Below, piece by piece: positions 1 to 9,600 of a stretch of 64,000 nucleotides of DNA. Source of the DNA: Acidobacteriota bacterium (GTDB lineage: Bacteria; Acidobacteriota; Blastocatellia; Pyrinomonadales; Pyrinomonadaceae); NCBI GenBank assembly GCA_023389035.1, contig JAEWFC010000024.1, positions 1 to 64,000 on the forward strand. Reading direction: 5' to 3'. Position 1 is the first letter of the stretch, and each line of letters starts with the position of its first letter. Position numbers and translations under genes: made by a program. The notes under the pieces were generated by a model. That model was not told the DNA's origin. It saw nothing but the letters and a program-made list of their open reading frames with translations, and did no database searches.

Positions 1-48
1 GTCCGCATGACTCGCTCGGAGGCATGCCTCCGAGCGAGTCATGCGGAC
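1..48. repeat. Perfect 48-bp palindrome at window edge
   Basis: Two 24-base arms beginning GTCCGCATGACTCG are exact reverse complements with no spacer. It lies 28 bp past the stop of the small secreted peptide gene on the minus strand. It could act as a very strong hairpin or terminator, but no T-run follows on either visible side. A palindrome with no loop at a sequence end can also be a library or assembly fold-back artefact, and the left context is not visible. Confidence 0.8.
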
Positions 49-76
49 AAGTTCTCCTTAACCCGAGGACTCCAAT

Positions 77-265
77 TTAACTTGGTAACAATGTGGGGAG
101 GTTTACACCGGAATCCAAAAATTGCCCGATGGGAGCGCCCAAGATCCCGAACGGGTCGAAACGTTCTATTCCGGTAATGGTGACTTTTCTGCCCGGCTGG
201 GCAGATACAGTTGAGATAGATAATACGAGGGAGATTACGAGCAACGTTACAATTCTTACTTTCAT
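77..265 (-). CDS. Small secreted peptide, unknown function
   Basis: This 62-residue product has a clear Sec signal peptide: MKVR, then a hydrophobic core (IVTLLVISLVLSIS), then a signal peptidase site near TVSAQ. The predicted mature peptide is about 40 residues, begins QPGRKVTITG and ends in a Pro/Leu-rich tail (NLPTLLPS). The ATG at 265 is preferred over an upstream in-frame ATG at 400 because a GGAGG Shine-Dalgarno lies 5 nt before it (271-275) and the signal peptide starts exactly there. No family is recognised. It has no cysteines, so disulfide-stabilised toxin or bacteriocin folds are unlikely. Confidence 0.6.
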   Translation of the reverse strand: MKVRIVTLLVISLVLSISTVSAQPGRKVTITGIERFDPFGILGAPIGQFLDSGVNLPTLLPS

Positions 266-699
266 GACTACCTCCACTTTCTTTGAAACGATCTGCTTTC
301 TCGTCATCAACCTATGGAGGTAGACTTTGTCCGACCTCCAGCTGATCGTGACACGTACATTCCGAGTACTTTTAATTGCACCCGGACCCGGATTCGCCAA
401 TCATAGGCAAATAGAGTTCGAATGGCATTCTCGTCTGGAGTTTGTCTCGCAAGCCATATGCCGTAAAAATGCAATAGTTTTTATACCTAGCCGATCGTTT
501 ATGCGAGGGCTTTCGCGAAGTACTGTGTAAATGACCGCGATTTCGTGAGTATTGTAAACTCGTTACAACATAGACAAGGTTGCGAATATCTTTGCTAATG
601 CGGAAACTCTCGATATATGGAACTACATACACCCTGGCGTTGAGGCTTTGAATCAAAATGGCAGCCATATAACACGTGGAAAAATTTCGGTGTTTTTAA
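266..699. other. Intergenic stretch, nothing convincing
   Basis: This 434-bp gap separates the minus-strand peptide gene from the plus-strand transglutaminase gene, so it should hold divergent promoters. Apart from the GGAGG ribosome-binding site of the peptide gene at 271-275 I see no strong promoter, repeat or RNA. Short open frames on both strands here have no Shine-Dalgarno and no recognisable composition. Confidence 0.4.
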
Positions 700-2883
700 A
701 TGATGTCGATCGATAAGAGTTTCAGGACGCTTTCTTATGCTGCGGTGCTTTGCGGGTTCGCGGCTTTGGTGCTTGCGGGTACTTTCGGCCCGGTCGGCGT
801 TTTGTTGTTTCTTGCGGTATTTGGACTTTCTATCTGGTTGGAACGAACCGGCTGGCAGATGTCAGAGTTTATCGGCACCGGCCTCACAGTGCTTGCGATC
901 CCGGTTTACTACCTTCTGTGGCGGTCCGGCATTTTCGCGAATGGGCCTGTTGAGACGATGCTTCCGGGTATCCTTGCTCGCCTGATCCTGACTCTTACCG
1001 CGATCAAACTGCTCCAGCGTAAAGGCGTTCGTGACTGGATCTTCCTTTACGTGATGGCATTTTTCCAGATACTGCTGGCCGCGGGTTTGAGCATCAGTCC
1101 GCTTTATTTTGGGTCATTTGTAGCATTTATTCTGGTGATGGCCGCGGCCGTTATACTGCTTGATATACGCCGTACTCAAGACGCTCTCAGAAGCCGGGCA
1201 AAGCTAAACGCGGCGCCGGTAGCGTCTAGCAACACAGGATCCATCTCGATGCGGCGGCTGCCTGCGACGGCGATAAGCCTTGTCGTGCTGATCGTTATCT
1301 TTGCGGTGCCGCTGTTTTTTATGCTGCCGCGTGTCGGCGGCGCAGGTATTGGTGGCAGCCTTGGCGGTGTGTCAACGTTTTCTGGATTCTCTGATCAGGT
1401 CCGTCTTGGCGGCATCGGGAGGATTCAAGAGAATGACGCGGTCGTGATGCGAGTGCGGATCGAGAATCGTGAGAACCTTACCCAGCCGGTACGTTGGCGC
1501 GGCATTGCCCTGGATACTTTCGATAATCGATCGTGGAGCCGATCGCGGCCGGGCGTGCGTGAACCGCGTGCCCGCGGCGATCGCGATCTTATTCAAGTTG
1601 ACTACGCGACCGGGCGAGACAGCCTTGTAGTCCAGACAGTTTATCTTGAACCGCTCGATACGCAGGTGCTTTTTGCTCTGACGCGTCCTGTTGCCGTTCA
1701 GGCGAATTTCCCGCATCTTAATCTGGACTCGCTAGGATCGATTACTTTCCCGCGGTCCGGCGAGCGGTCGACGTACAAAGTACTTTCCGATCCGCAGCTG
1801 CCGCCGGCGAATGATCTGCACCGCGATAGGTCGCCGTATCCAAAGTCGTTGTCGAATTACCTGCAGCTTCCCGAAGATCTCGATCCGCGAATAGTCGAAC
1901 GGGCCGAACAGCTTACTGAGACCGCACGAAGCCGGTTGGAAGCAGCCGAGCTCGTTGAGTTTCACCTGAAGAATGATTTTGGTTATACCCTTGAGCAAAA
2001 GGCGGGCGGTGATCAGCCTCTGTCCGACTTTCTTTTCAACGTACGCGAAGGTCACTGTGAATACTTCGCGACCGCGATGGCGGTAATGTTACGCACGCAG
2101 GGGATCGCGACGCGAGTAGTGAACGGCTTTCAGCAGGGTGAATATAACGAAACGGCCGATGTTTATGTAGTTCGGCAGCGGGAGGCTCATTCGTGGGTCG
2201 AAGTTTATTTTCCTGGCGAGGATGCATGGGTGCCGTTCGATCCTACGCCGGCAGCGGGCCAGAATCTTGGAGTAAGCTCGGGCGGCTTCTATGGCACGGT
2301 GACAAAGTATCTTGAGGCGATGGAGATGATCTGGATCCAGTACTTCGTCGCTTTCGATAACCAAGAGCAGCGGTCACTGTTTACTTCGATACGTCGCGGA
2401 ATATCGGATTACAACGAGAAAACGGCCGATCGGCTTGGTGATGCCAGAGCTTTCTTGTCGGAATGGTGGGCCCAATTGCGGGGAGATGCCGGATCGGCAG
2501 CAAGCCTGAGGGCGATCGGTTGGGCCGCCGGAACTGCAGCGATCTTCGGACTATTGATAATCGCGTTTGTTGCGGGGTATCGATGGGCGTTAAAATGGAA
2601 AGTTTGGGCAAGGCTGCGTAACTCGCTCCTTCCGAGCAAGCACGCGTCGATCGTAGAGTTTTACGAACGGATGCAGGAGGCTCTCGCGTCTAAAGGATTT
2701 GTCCGAGAACCGCATCAGACGCCGCTGGAATTTGCCTACGCCGTAGGAATGCCTGAAGCAGTAAAGCTTACTGAGCGATATAACCGTGTACGGTTTGGAG
2801 CGGCCGGATTAAGCAGAGCAGAGGCGCAAGAGATAGATGAATGGCTGCGTGCAGTCGCAGACACATCGCGAGATCAGAAATGA
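700..2883 (+). CDS. TgpA-like membrane transglutaminase (DUF3488 / transglutaminase core / DUF4129)
   Basis: The 727-residue protein has about six N-terminal membrane helices (residues 10-220), as in DUF3488/TgpA proteins. An extracytoplasmic transglutaminase-like domain follows, with the Cys-His-Asp triad visible: Cys453 in GHCEYFATAMA, His497 in EAHSWVEVYF and Asp514 in PFDPTPA. A last membrane helix (about 610-635) precedes a C-terminal DUF4129-like tail. Family members are thought to act on cell-surface proteins or peptides; the substrate is unknown. ATG at 700 and ATG at 703 are both possible, and neither has a clear Shine-Dalgarno. Its stop overlaps the rimO start in an ATGA junction, so the two are probably co-transcribed. 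Confidence 0.85.
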   Translation: MMSIDKSFRTLSYAAVLCGFAALVLAGTFGPVGVLLFLAVFGLSIWLERTGWQMSEFIGTGLTVLAIPVYYLLWRSGIFANGPVETMLPGILARLILTLTAIKLLQRKGVRDWIFLYVMAFFQILLAAGLSISPLYFGSFVAFILVMAAAVILLDIRRTQDALRSRAKLNAAPVASSNTGSISMRRLPATAISLVVLIVIFAVPLFFMLPRVGGAGIGGSLGGVSTFSGFSDQVRLGGIGRIQENDAVVMRVRIENRENLTQPVRWRGIALDTFDNRSWSRSRPGVREPRARGDRDLIQVDYATGRDSLVVQTVYLEPLDTQVLFALTRPVAVQANFPHLNLDSLGSITFPRSGERSTYKVLSDPQLPPANDLHRDRSPYPKSLSNYLQLPEDLDPRIVERAEQLTETARSRLEAAELVEFHLKNDFGYTLEQKAGGDQPLSDFLFNVREGHCEYFATAMAVMLRTQGIATRVVNGFQQGEYNETADVYVVRQREAHSWVEVYFPGEDAWVPFDPTPAAGQNLGVSSGGFYGTVTKYLEAMEMIWIQYFVAFDNQEQRSLFTSIRRGISDYNEKTADRLGDARAFLSEWWAQLRGDAGSAASLRAIGWAAGTAAIFGLLIIAFVAGYRWALKWKVWARLRNSLLPSKHASIVEFYERMQEALASKGFVREPHQTPLEFAYAVGMPEAVKLTERYNRVRFGAAGLSRAEAQEIDEWLRAVADTSRDQK

Positions 2884-4259
2884 AGAAAGTTGGATTTGTC
2901 AGTCTTGGATGTCCTAAGAATCTCGTCGACAGCGAGGTGATGATGGGCACGCTTGCCGAGGCAGGCTATGAAATTACGAATAATGCCGACGATGCTGATA
3001 CGGTGGTGGTGAACACGTGCGGCTTTATTGAATCGGCAAAGCAGGAATCGATCGACGCGATCCTCGAGGCGACGTCGATGAAGGCTGACGGTAAAGCAAA
3101 ACGCGTCGTTGTCGCCGGGTGTCTTGTCGAACGCTATCGAGACGAACTGGTAAAGGAACTGCCGGATGTCGATGCTTTCATCGGAACATCTCAGGTCGGC
3201 GAAATACTCAAGGCCGCCGATAATCGATTTGACGCGGAGCAGCTTACCCTTACGCCGGTCGGCAATAAGACCGCAACATATCTTTACGATTTCGATACGC
3301 CGCGTTTCCGTGCTACCGAATCGCACACGGCATTTATCAAGATCGCCGAAGGCTGCGACCGTCCGTGTGCTTTCTGTTCGATTCCCGGGATGCGTGGTTC
3401 GTTCCGATCGCGTCGATTTGGATCGATAATCGAAGAGGCCCGTAATCTTGGGAAGCAGGGCGTGAAAGAGGTCGTGCTGATAGCACAGGATTCGTCGCGG
3501 TACGGCGAAGATCTCGGACAGGTCGATGGGCTCGCTGCGCTGGTGCGTGCTCTGGGTGAGATCGACGAACTGGGATGGGTGCGCGTGATGTACGCGTATC
3601 CGACACACATATCGGACGCATTTCTCGCGGCGATCGCAGAGACGCCGAAGGCGGTGAAGTACCTCGATATGCCGCTGCAGCACGCTTCGCGTAACGTATT
3701 GAAACTAATGAAACGCGGCGGCACGCGACAGTCGCTCGAAAAGCTGATCACCCGTGTGCGTGAAAGCGTTCCGGGTATCACGATCCGCACAACGTTCATC
3801 ACAGGATTCCCGGGCGAAACGGAAGAGGATTTTGAAGAGCTGATGCAGTTCGTCCGCAATTGCAGGTTCGATAACGTCGGCGTGTTCACCTACTCGGATG
3901 AAGAGGGAACTCCTGCTTTTGACCTGCCGAATAAGGTCGATCCGAAGATCGCGAAACGGCGGCGAAGTATCTTGATGAAGGAACAAGCCAAGATCAGCCG
4001 GCAGATCAATAAGGCAAAGGTCGGTCGGACGTTTCCCGTCCTGTTCGAAGGCCTGTCGCGGGAATCGGACCTGCTATTTCAGGGCCGCCTACAGGGACAA
4101 GCCCAGGAGATCGACGGTTACATTCTTATCAACGACATGCCGCAGGACCTGCAGCCGGAGATCGGTGCCGTTTACAACGTGCGGATCACCGCGGCTCACG
4201 ATTACGATCTCATCGGTGAGATCGTGAGCTGCGATCGATCGGTTCCTGTCCTTTCGTAA
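2880..4259 (+). CDS. rimO: Ribosomal protein S12 methylthiotransferase RimO
   Basis: This radical-SAM enzyme adds a methylthio group to a conserved aspartate of ribosomal protein S12. The 459-residue product has the N-terminal UPF0004 domain with cluster ligands Cys11 (SLGCPKNLVDSE), Cys47 and Cys81, the radical-SAM CxxxCxxC at Cys159/163/166 (CDRPCAFCSIPG), and a C-terminal TRAM domain. The SLGCPKN start and the short TRAM tail favour RimO over MiaB. The start at 2880 was chosen because it overlaps the preceding stop as ATGA and begins MKKVGFVSLGC; a longer frame from 2841 lies inside the upstream gene. The gene converges tail to tail with the AAA ATPase gene, with a 4-bp gap. Confidence 0.95.
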   Translation: MKKVGFVSLGCPKNLVDSEVMMGTLAEAGYEITNNADDADTVVVNTCGFIESAKQESIDAILEATSMKADGKAKRVVVAGCLVERYRDELVKELPDVDAFIGTSQVGEILKAADNRFDAEQLTLTPVGNKTATYLYDFDTPRFRATESHTAFIKIAEGCDRPCAFCSIPGMRGSFRSRRFGSIIEEARNLGKQGVKEVVLIAQDSSRYGEDLGQVDGLAALVRALGEIDELGWVRVMYAYPTHISDAFLAAIAETPKAVKYLDMPLQHASRNVLKLMKRGGTRQSLEKLITRVRESVPGITIRTTFITGFPGETEEDFEELMQFVRNCRFDNVGVFTYSDEEGTPAFDLPNKVDPKIAKRRRSILMKEQAKISRQINKAKVGRTFPVLFEGLSRESDLLFQGRLQGQAQEIDGYILINDMPQDLQPEIGAVYNVRITAAHDYDLIGEIVSCDRSVPVLS

Positions 4260-4263
4260 TCTG

Positions 4264-5754
4264 TCAAAAGCCGGGTTTTACATGAAATCCGATTATCGAT
4301 TCGCCTGCAACACCCGCTGATAATCGCATCTCTTTCAAAGCCCTATCGAAAACGTCATTGGTCAAATTTAGCTCATTCGCTGATTTGGTATCGCTATCGA
4401 CCGAGGCGAATTGAACGGAGCGAAAGACTAGTTCTTTCAGAAAGGCTTGTGTTACCCCGTCGGTTTTTGCTACAACTCGATCTAGATCCAACTGTGATAG
4501 ATTATACGCCTTCAAAAGGTTCGCGAGGTACCGCCGCCGCAGATCGACTCCCGGGGCCCCGAAAAATATGCATTGGCTGATACGCCCCGGCCGCTCCTTG
4601 ATCGCGCTCTCGACTCGTTCGATCGAATTAGTCGTAAGAACAAAGATGATCTGATCGTCGGGTTTGAAACCGTCAAGTTCGTTCATCATCTCACCAAGGG
4701 CAGTGTTATTGAAATTCGTCTCCCGGGTAGAGTAAACAAGATCCACGTCCTCGAGAACGACCATCGAGGGTTGAAGCATCCGTGCCAGATTGCAAAGGGA
4801 GCGGATCTGAAGCAAGGCATTGCCGGAGGCGACGATCGTTGTCGCATCTCGGAGACGATATGCTAGATATCTCGATGTGTACGTTTTTCCCGTTCCCGGT
4901 GGGCCATAAAACATGACGCCACGTCTCGCGGGAAGGCCGAGAGCTCTTAGTTGCTCACGCCGCTCATGAAAATCTACGATCGTACGGTTAAGCACCTCCG
5001 CAGTCTCCTCATCGGTCACGATATCGTGTTCAGTGACGGGCGGCTGAGAAAGAAACTGGGGATCAATCCTTTCCCGGATCTCGACACCGCCGAATTCGTC
5101 GCGAACTTCCGGCTGAAACGAAACTTCGAACACTTGGTTCTTGTAGATACTGTTTGATGAGGCATTGTCCAGAATGCTTGTGATTGCGGTCTCTGCATCT
5201 GCAGCTTCCCTTGCAGCGATCTCAATGATCACTTCGTTCGTATAGTCCAGAGTCCGAACCCTGACTACTCCGACAGTTGTGCTTAAGACCTGGGGCACAA
5301 GCCAAAAATTATCTGCGGCAAAGAACGCCTCGGTGTCAGGACCTATCTGTCGAGATCTAAATTCCGGCGTACGAATCCTTCTGTTCGCCTCGGTATAGAA
5401 TTCGCCATTGAGCACCTGACCCAGAGCTTCGTTATGCTGGGTGTCGAGTTTTGCTGCCGACAGGGTTTCCGCATATTTCGCCGCGGCATTATGAATGTCA
5501 ACAAAGCGATAGCCGGGCAACTGTCTGGAGAACACGAAGAGATCACCCGGGTCGCCAATAATGTCCGCGATCTGCTTATCGACAAATGTCTTCGCCGTCT
5601 GGATACGCACCCACAGGTAAGTAGCAGGAACCGCGGTGAGAAGGATCACAATATAGCGCTGAGGGAACTGGGCAAAAAAGTAAACGATGGCGATCGCTAT
5701 GAATGCGAAAGAGAGTACGAGACCAAGGTTTAGGTAAAGCGGATGGTTTCTCAT
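4264..5754 (-). CDS. Membrane-anchored AAA ATPase
   Basis: The 496-residue protein has two N-terminal membrane helices (residues about 7-27 and 33-50), a central region without recognised motifs (about 60-250) and one AAA module. Visible motifs are Walker A GPPGTGKT (284-291), Walker B MVVLEDVD (331-338), the sensor-1 region TTNS (about 374-377) and an arginine-containing KERPGRI segment. The layout resembles FtsH or Bcs1-type membrane AAA proteins, but no zinc-protease HExxH follows, so it is not an FtsH protease. It is last of a minus-strand series after the DUF1304 gene (62-bp gap). Remodelling of a membrane protein is a reasonable inference; the substrate is unknown. Confidence 0.8.
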   Translation of the reverse strand: MRNHPLYLNLGLVLSFAFIAIAIVYFFAQFPQRYIVILLTAVPATYLWVRIQTAKTFVDKQIADIIGDPGDLFVFSRQLPGYRFVDIHNAAAKYAETLSAAKLDTQHNEALGQVLNGEFYTEANRRIRTPEFRSRQIGPDTEAFFAADNFWLVPQVLSTTVGVVRVRTLDYTNEVIIEIAAREAADAETAITSILDNASSNSIYKNQVFEVSFQPEVRDEFGGVEIRERIDPQFLSQPPVTEHDIVTDEETAEVLNRTIVDFHERREQLRALGLPARRGVMFYGPPGTGKTYTSRYLAYRLRDATTIVASGNALLQIRSLCNLARMLQPSMVVLEDVDLVYSTRETNFNNTALGEMMNELDGFKPDDQIIFVLTTNSIERVESAIKERPGRISQCIFFGAPGVDLRRRYLANLLKAYNLSQLDLDRVVAKTDGVTQAFLKELVFRSVQFASVDSDTKSANELNLTNDVFDRALKEMRLSAGVAGESIIGFHVKPGF

Positions 5755-5816
5755 TGCTTGATCAATATGCGGAGACGAAGGGAATTGAAATCAAAATGTC
5801 TTCCTGCAAGTGCCTG

Positions 5817-6194
5817 CTAACGATCGGCCACATGTATTTTGCTAGCCACAATTGTGAGGCCGAAAGCGAGGAGAGCTGGCAATGCCTGTGTAAATACGAT
5901 AGAAGTTTTCGCGGTGACCCCGCCGACGATGCCGGCAAGGACGACACATCCGAGAAAGAACGACTTGATGTCGCGTCGATCAGCTACGAGGCCCCAGATC
6001 AATCCGGCGGCGAGAAAGCCGTTGTACAATCCTTGATTTGCTGCAAGAGTTGCAGATGCGGCCGAGACCTCAGGGGTCATCCCGAAGATCCGGCGGCCGA
6101 TCGGGTGGTCCCAGAAGAACATCTCGAGCACCATTATTCCGAGATGTTCGATAGCGACGAACCAGGTCAAAACGATGGCGGCAATTCGTATCAC
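5817..6194 (-). CDS. DUF1304 family membrane protein
   Basis: The 125-residue protein has four predicted membrane helices, and its pattern (FVAIEHLGIMVLEMFFW near the start, AANQGLYNGFLAAGLIWG in the middle) matches the DUF1304 family of small integral membrane proteins, whose function is unknown. The start is GTG at 6194, one base after the stop of the YbjQ gene, so the two genes are almost certainly co-transcribed and may be translationally coupled. Confidence 0.8.
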   Translation of the reverse strand: MIRIAAIVLTWFVAIEHLGIMVLEMFFWDHPIGRRIFGMTPEVSAASATLAANQGLYNGFLAAGLIWGLVADRRDIKSFFLGCVVLAGIVGGVTAKTSIVFTQALPALLAFGLTIVASKIHVADR

Positions 6195-6195
6195 G

Positions 6196-6606
6196 TTATT
6201 CGTATATGGATGCGGAATCTTCCGTTGGCTCTACAATTACTGCGGTGCCATAGGCAAGGACCTCCGCAGCTCCTGCGGCGATCTCGGTCGCGTCATAGCG
6301 TGCGCCGATTATCGCGTTAGCGCCGATCTCAGACGCGTGCTGCACCATTATCTCGAACGCTTCTGCACGGGTCTGTTCGCAGAGTCGTGTCCAGGCTCCA
6401 ATATTTCCCCCAACAAGCGTCTGAAGCGACGCTCCGATATTCGCAACGATCGATCGTGACCGGACAACTATGCCGCGGACGACGCCGAGGTTTTGCGTAA
6501 CGCGAAACCCGGGAAGCTCGAACGCCGTCGTGACCATTTGCGATGAAACGGAATAGCGGGGTTCTGAGACGCGATAGGGCGTACTCAGCTTGTTTTCGTT
6601 TTGCAT
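6196..6606 (-). CDS. YbjQ / UPF0145 family protein
   Basis: The 136-residue protein shows the YbjQ (DUF74, heavy-metal-binding-like) signature: GFRVTQNLGVVRGIVVRS at the start of the fold, a helix with the arrangement RAEAFEIMVQHASEIGANAIIGARYD, and a closing strand LAYGTAVIVEP. Members form small pentameric assemblies of uncertain function. It carries a roughly 25-residue N-terminal extension before the core. It lies 32 bp after the giant histidine kinase gene and 1 bp before the DUF1304 gene, all on the minus strand. Confidence 0.85.
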   Translation of the reverse strand: MQNENKLSTPYRVSEPRYSVSSQMVTTAFELPGFRVTQNLGVVRGIVVRSRSIVANIGASLQTLVGGNIGAWTRLCEQTRAEAFEIMVQHASEIGANAIIGARYDATEIAAGAAEVLAYGTAVIVEPTEDSASIYE

Positions 6607-6638
6607 TTGCCGATGATATTACAGATGCGGCGAACGCA

Positions 6639-9600
6639 TCAATGATCCCGGCCATTCGATGAACTCTTGTCGAGAAGTTCGCGGACCTTTTTGGCGAGTT
6701 GGGAAGGCGTGAACGGCTTTTGCAGAAATGCCAGCTTTGCGTCGAGTATCCCTTGTTTCAGCACTGACTCTTCCGTGTAGCCTGAAACAAGAAGGATCTC
6801 ACACGACGGTATAAGCTCACGGACCTGTGCCGCGAGCTCGTGGCCCCTGAGCCGCGGCATCACTTCGTCTGACACCATCAGACGCAATTTGTCGCCGAGC
6901 TCGGTCGCTAGGTCCAGAGCTTCGCGGCCGTCCTGCGCCTCGTAGATCTTATATCCGCATTCCTCGAGCGAATCACGCAGCAGTGCACGAACGGCCGGAG
7001 CGTCCTCGACAAGCAAAATACATTCGTCGCCGCTAGGCATATCGAATACGTGCATTCCGTGTGCAGGTTCTGAGGCAGTGTCAGCGGGCAATGCGGGAAG
7101 GTAGATCTTGAATGTGGTGCCCACACCGATCTCGCTGTAGACCGTGATATGTCCGCCGGATTGTTTTACGATACCGAACACCGTGGCGAGCCCCAGGCCG
7201 GTGCCTTTGCCAACTTTCTTGGTGGTAAAGAATGGTTCAAAAATGCGTTCGATCAGCTCCTTCGACATTCCGATCCCGGTATCAGATACGGAGGTCTCAA
7301 CGTAGCGGCCGGGAATGACCTCCGGATATATCTCGCGATAGGTGTCGTCGAGCAGGATGTTTCGCGTTTCGATCAGCAGGAGGCCGCCGTCCGGCATCGC
7401 ATCGCGCGCGTTTACAGCGAGGTTGATAAGGACCTGTTCGTACTGTCCGGCATCGACCTTTACACGCGCGACATCATCAGCAAATTTTGCGTCAAGCTCG
7501 ATGTCATCGCCTATCAGACGGTCAAGCATCTTCCAGAGACTGCCAAGCAAGCCATTTAGATCCACCACGCTTGGGTTTAGTGGCTGCCGGCGGCTGAACG
7601 CAAGCAGCTGTCGCGTCAGCGATTCCGCGCGCTTTCCTGCTTCATGAACGCCCGTCAAAGCCGAGCGAGCACGCTCATCGCCGAAGTCACGGCGAAGCAG
7701 CATCTCACTGTAGCCGTTGATAACGGTAAGCAGATTGTTGAAATCGTGAGCGATACCGCCGGCGAGTTGGCCGATCGCTTCCATCTTTTGGCTCTGCCGC
7801 AGCTGCTCCTCCAGCGAGCGTCTTTCGGTTAGGTCGGTCATCCCGCCGACCATTCTAACTGGCGTACCGTCGTCGTCACGGATCACATATCCGCGGTCGA
7901 GAACGAACGCATAAGTGCCATCGCTCTTTCCGAAGCGATATTCGCCGGACCATGATTCATGGCCGGACCGTACGGTTTCCTCGACCTCGGCGACGATACG
8001 GTCCCTATCTTCGGGATGTATGTTGTTGCCCCACCACTCGATCGAGGCCTCGATGTGGGCACGGGCAAAACCGGTGATGGATTCGAAGCCGTCGTTCCAC
8101 CACAAGTTATTTGTCTTGAGGTCCCAATCCCAAATAGCATCGTTCGTTGCTTTTGCAAGCAGCCTGAACCGCTCCTCGCTTTCGTACATGCCTTTCTGAG
8201 CTTTGATCCGTTCCGTGACATCATTGGCTAGCTCGAGCCGGGCACGCCGGCCGTCGAAGTTTACGTCGTGCGTCGTAACTTCTACGTCGATGTGGGATCC
8301 GTCCTTCCGAACGTGCCGCCAAATGCCGGGCTTTCTTATCGGGCCTGAGACCTTCTTGATCGTCGCAAGAAGCGACTCACGGTCCTCTTCGCGGTGAAGT
8401 CCGATCAGGTCAAGTTCTCTAAACTCCGCCAGGGAATAACCGTAACTCGAAACCGCAGCGTCGTTAGCATCAAGTATCTTGTAGCTCTCACAGTCATAGA
8501 CGAACATCGGAAGCGGATTTGAGATGAACAACGTTCGATACCGTTGCTCACTCGCAACCATCTGAGCTTCAGCGATCTTCTTCTCAGTAACGTCCGTTAC
8601 GATACCGGCGTTGCGGATCCTTTCGCCGGTTGCCGGATCTTTAACAGCAAAGCCTCTAGATCGAACCCATTTGATCTCGCCGTCCGAACGAACGATCCGG
8701 TACTCGACGTCGATCTGTTCTTCGAACTCGATCAGACGAGCAAAGGATTTTTTCACCCGTTCACGGTCTTCGGGGAGGACGAAGTCGAGCCAGCGGTCTG
8801 GGCTTTCGGCGTTATCAGAGACGGGCCGTCCCCAAATGCGCTCATATCCGGGGCTGATATATAGGACCTGCTGCATGTCTGCAGACCTTATCCAAAATAC
8901 GTCGTCGATGTTGCTGGCGAGCTGCCGGAACTTTTCATCGCTCTCACGAAGTGCCTTATCGGCCTTCTTCCGCTCGGTCACGTCTGTCGCGAATACAAGT
9001 GCACCGGGCTGGCCCTGATAGACGAACGGCATCGGTGTAACGTTCGCATACCGGATATCACCGGCGAGAGTGACCAAAGCCTGTTCGAGCATCGGCAAAG
9101 CCTGGCGCTCTTCGGTAAGGAAGCGTATCCGTTCACCGACGATCTTTCGAAAATCAGGATGGCATCGGTCGATGATCGGCTGACCGATCAGTTCGTCCGG
9201 ATCCTTGGCTCCGTAAAGGGTCAAAGCCGCCGGATTTGCATAAGCGAACTTGCCGTCAACCTCGATAAAGACAGCCTGCGGTGTATTTTCGACGACGCTG
9301 CGGAAACGCTCTTCGCTCTCTTTCAGTGCCTCGCCGGCGGCTCGCTTTTCAGTGATGTCATGGAAATAGATCGCGAGCCCTTCGTCGGTCGGGTACGCGC
9401 GCACGTCGAGCCAGATATTCAGCGGGGTCAGCAATTCCTCAAATGCGACCGGTACTTGTTCGCGGAGAGCACGCTGGTACTCGGCATGGAATTTCTGGTC
9501 AAGAGCGGCGGGAAAGAGATCCCATAAATTCTTATTGAGCACGTCTTCGCGCTTTACCCCGATCACATTCTCGGCTTCGCGATTCCAATAGGTGATGTTC

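Noticed and set aside
372..668. 98-codon minus-strand frame upstream of the secreted peptide gene
   Set aside because: No ribosome-binding site or signal peptide; composition looks random.
2874..3683. 269-codon frame antisense to rimO
   Set aside because: It lies wholly opposite a well-supported gene, with composition expected from the complementary strand of a G+C-rich coding region.
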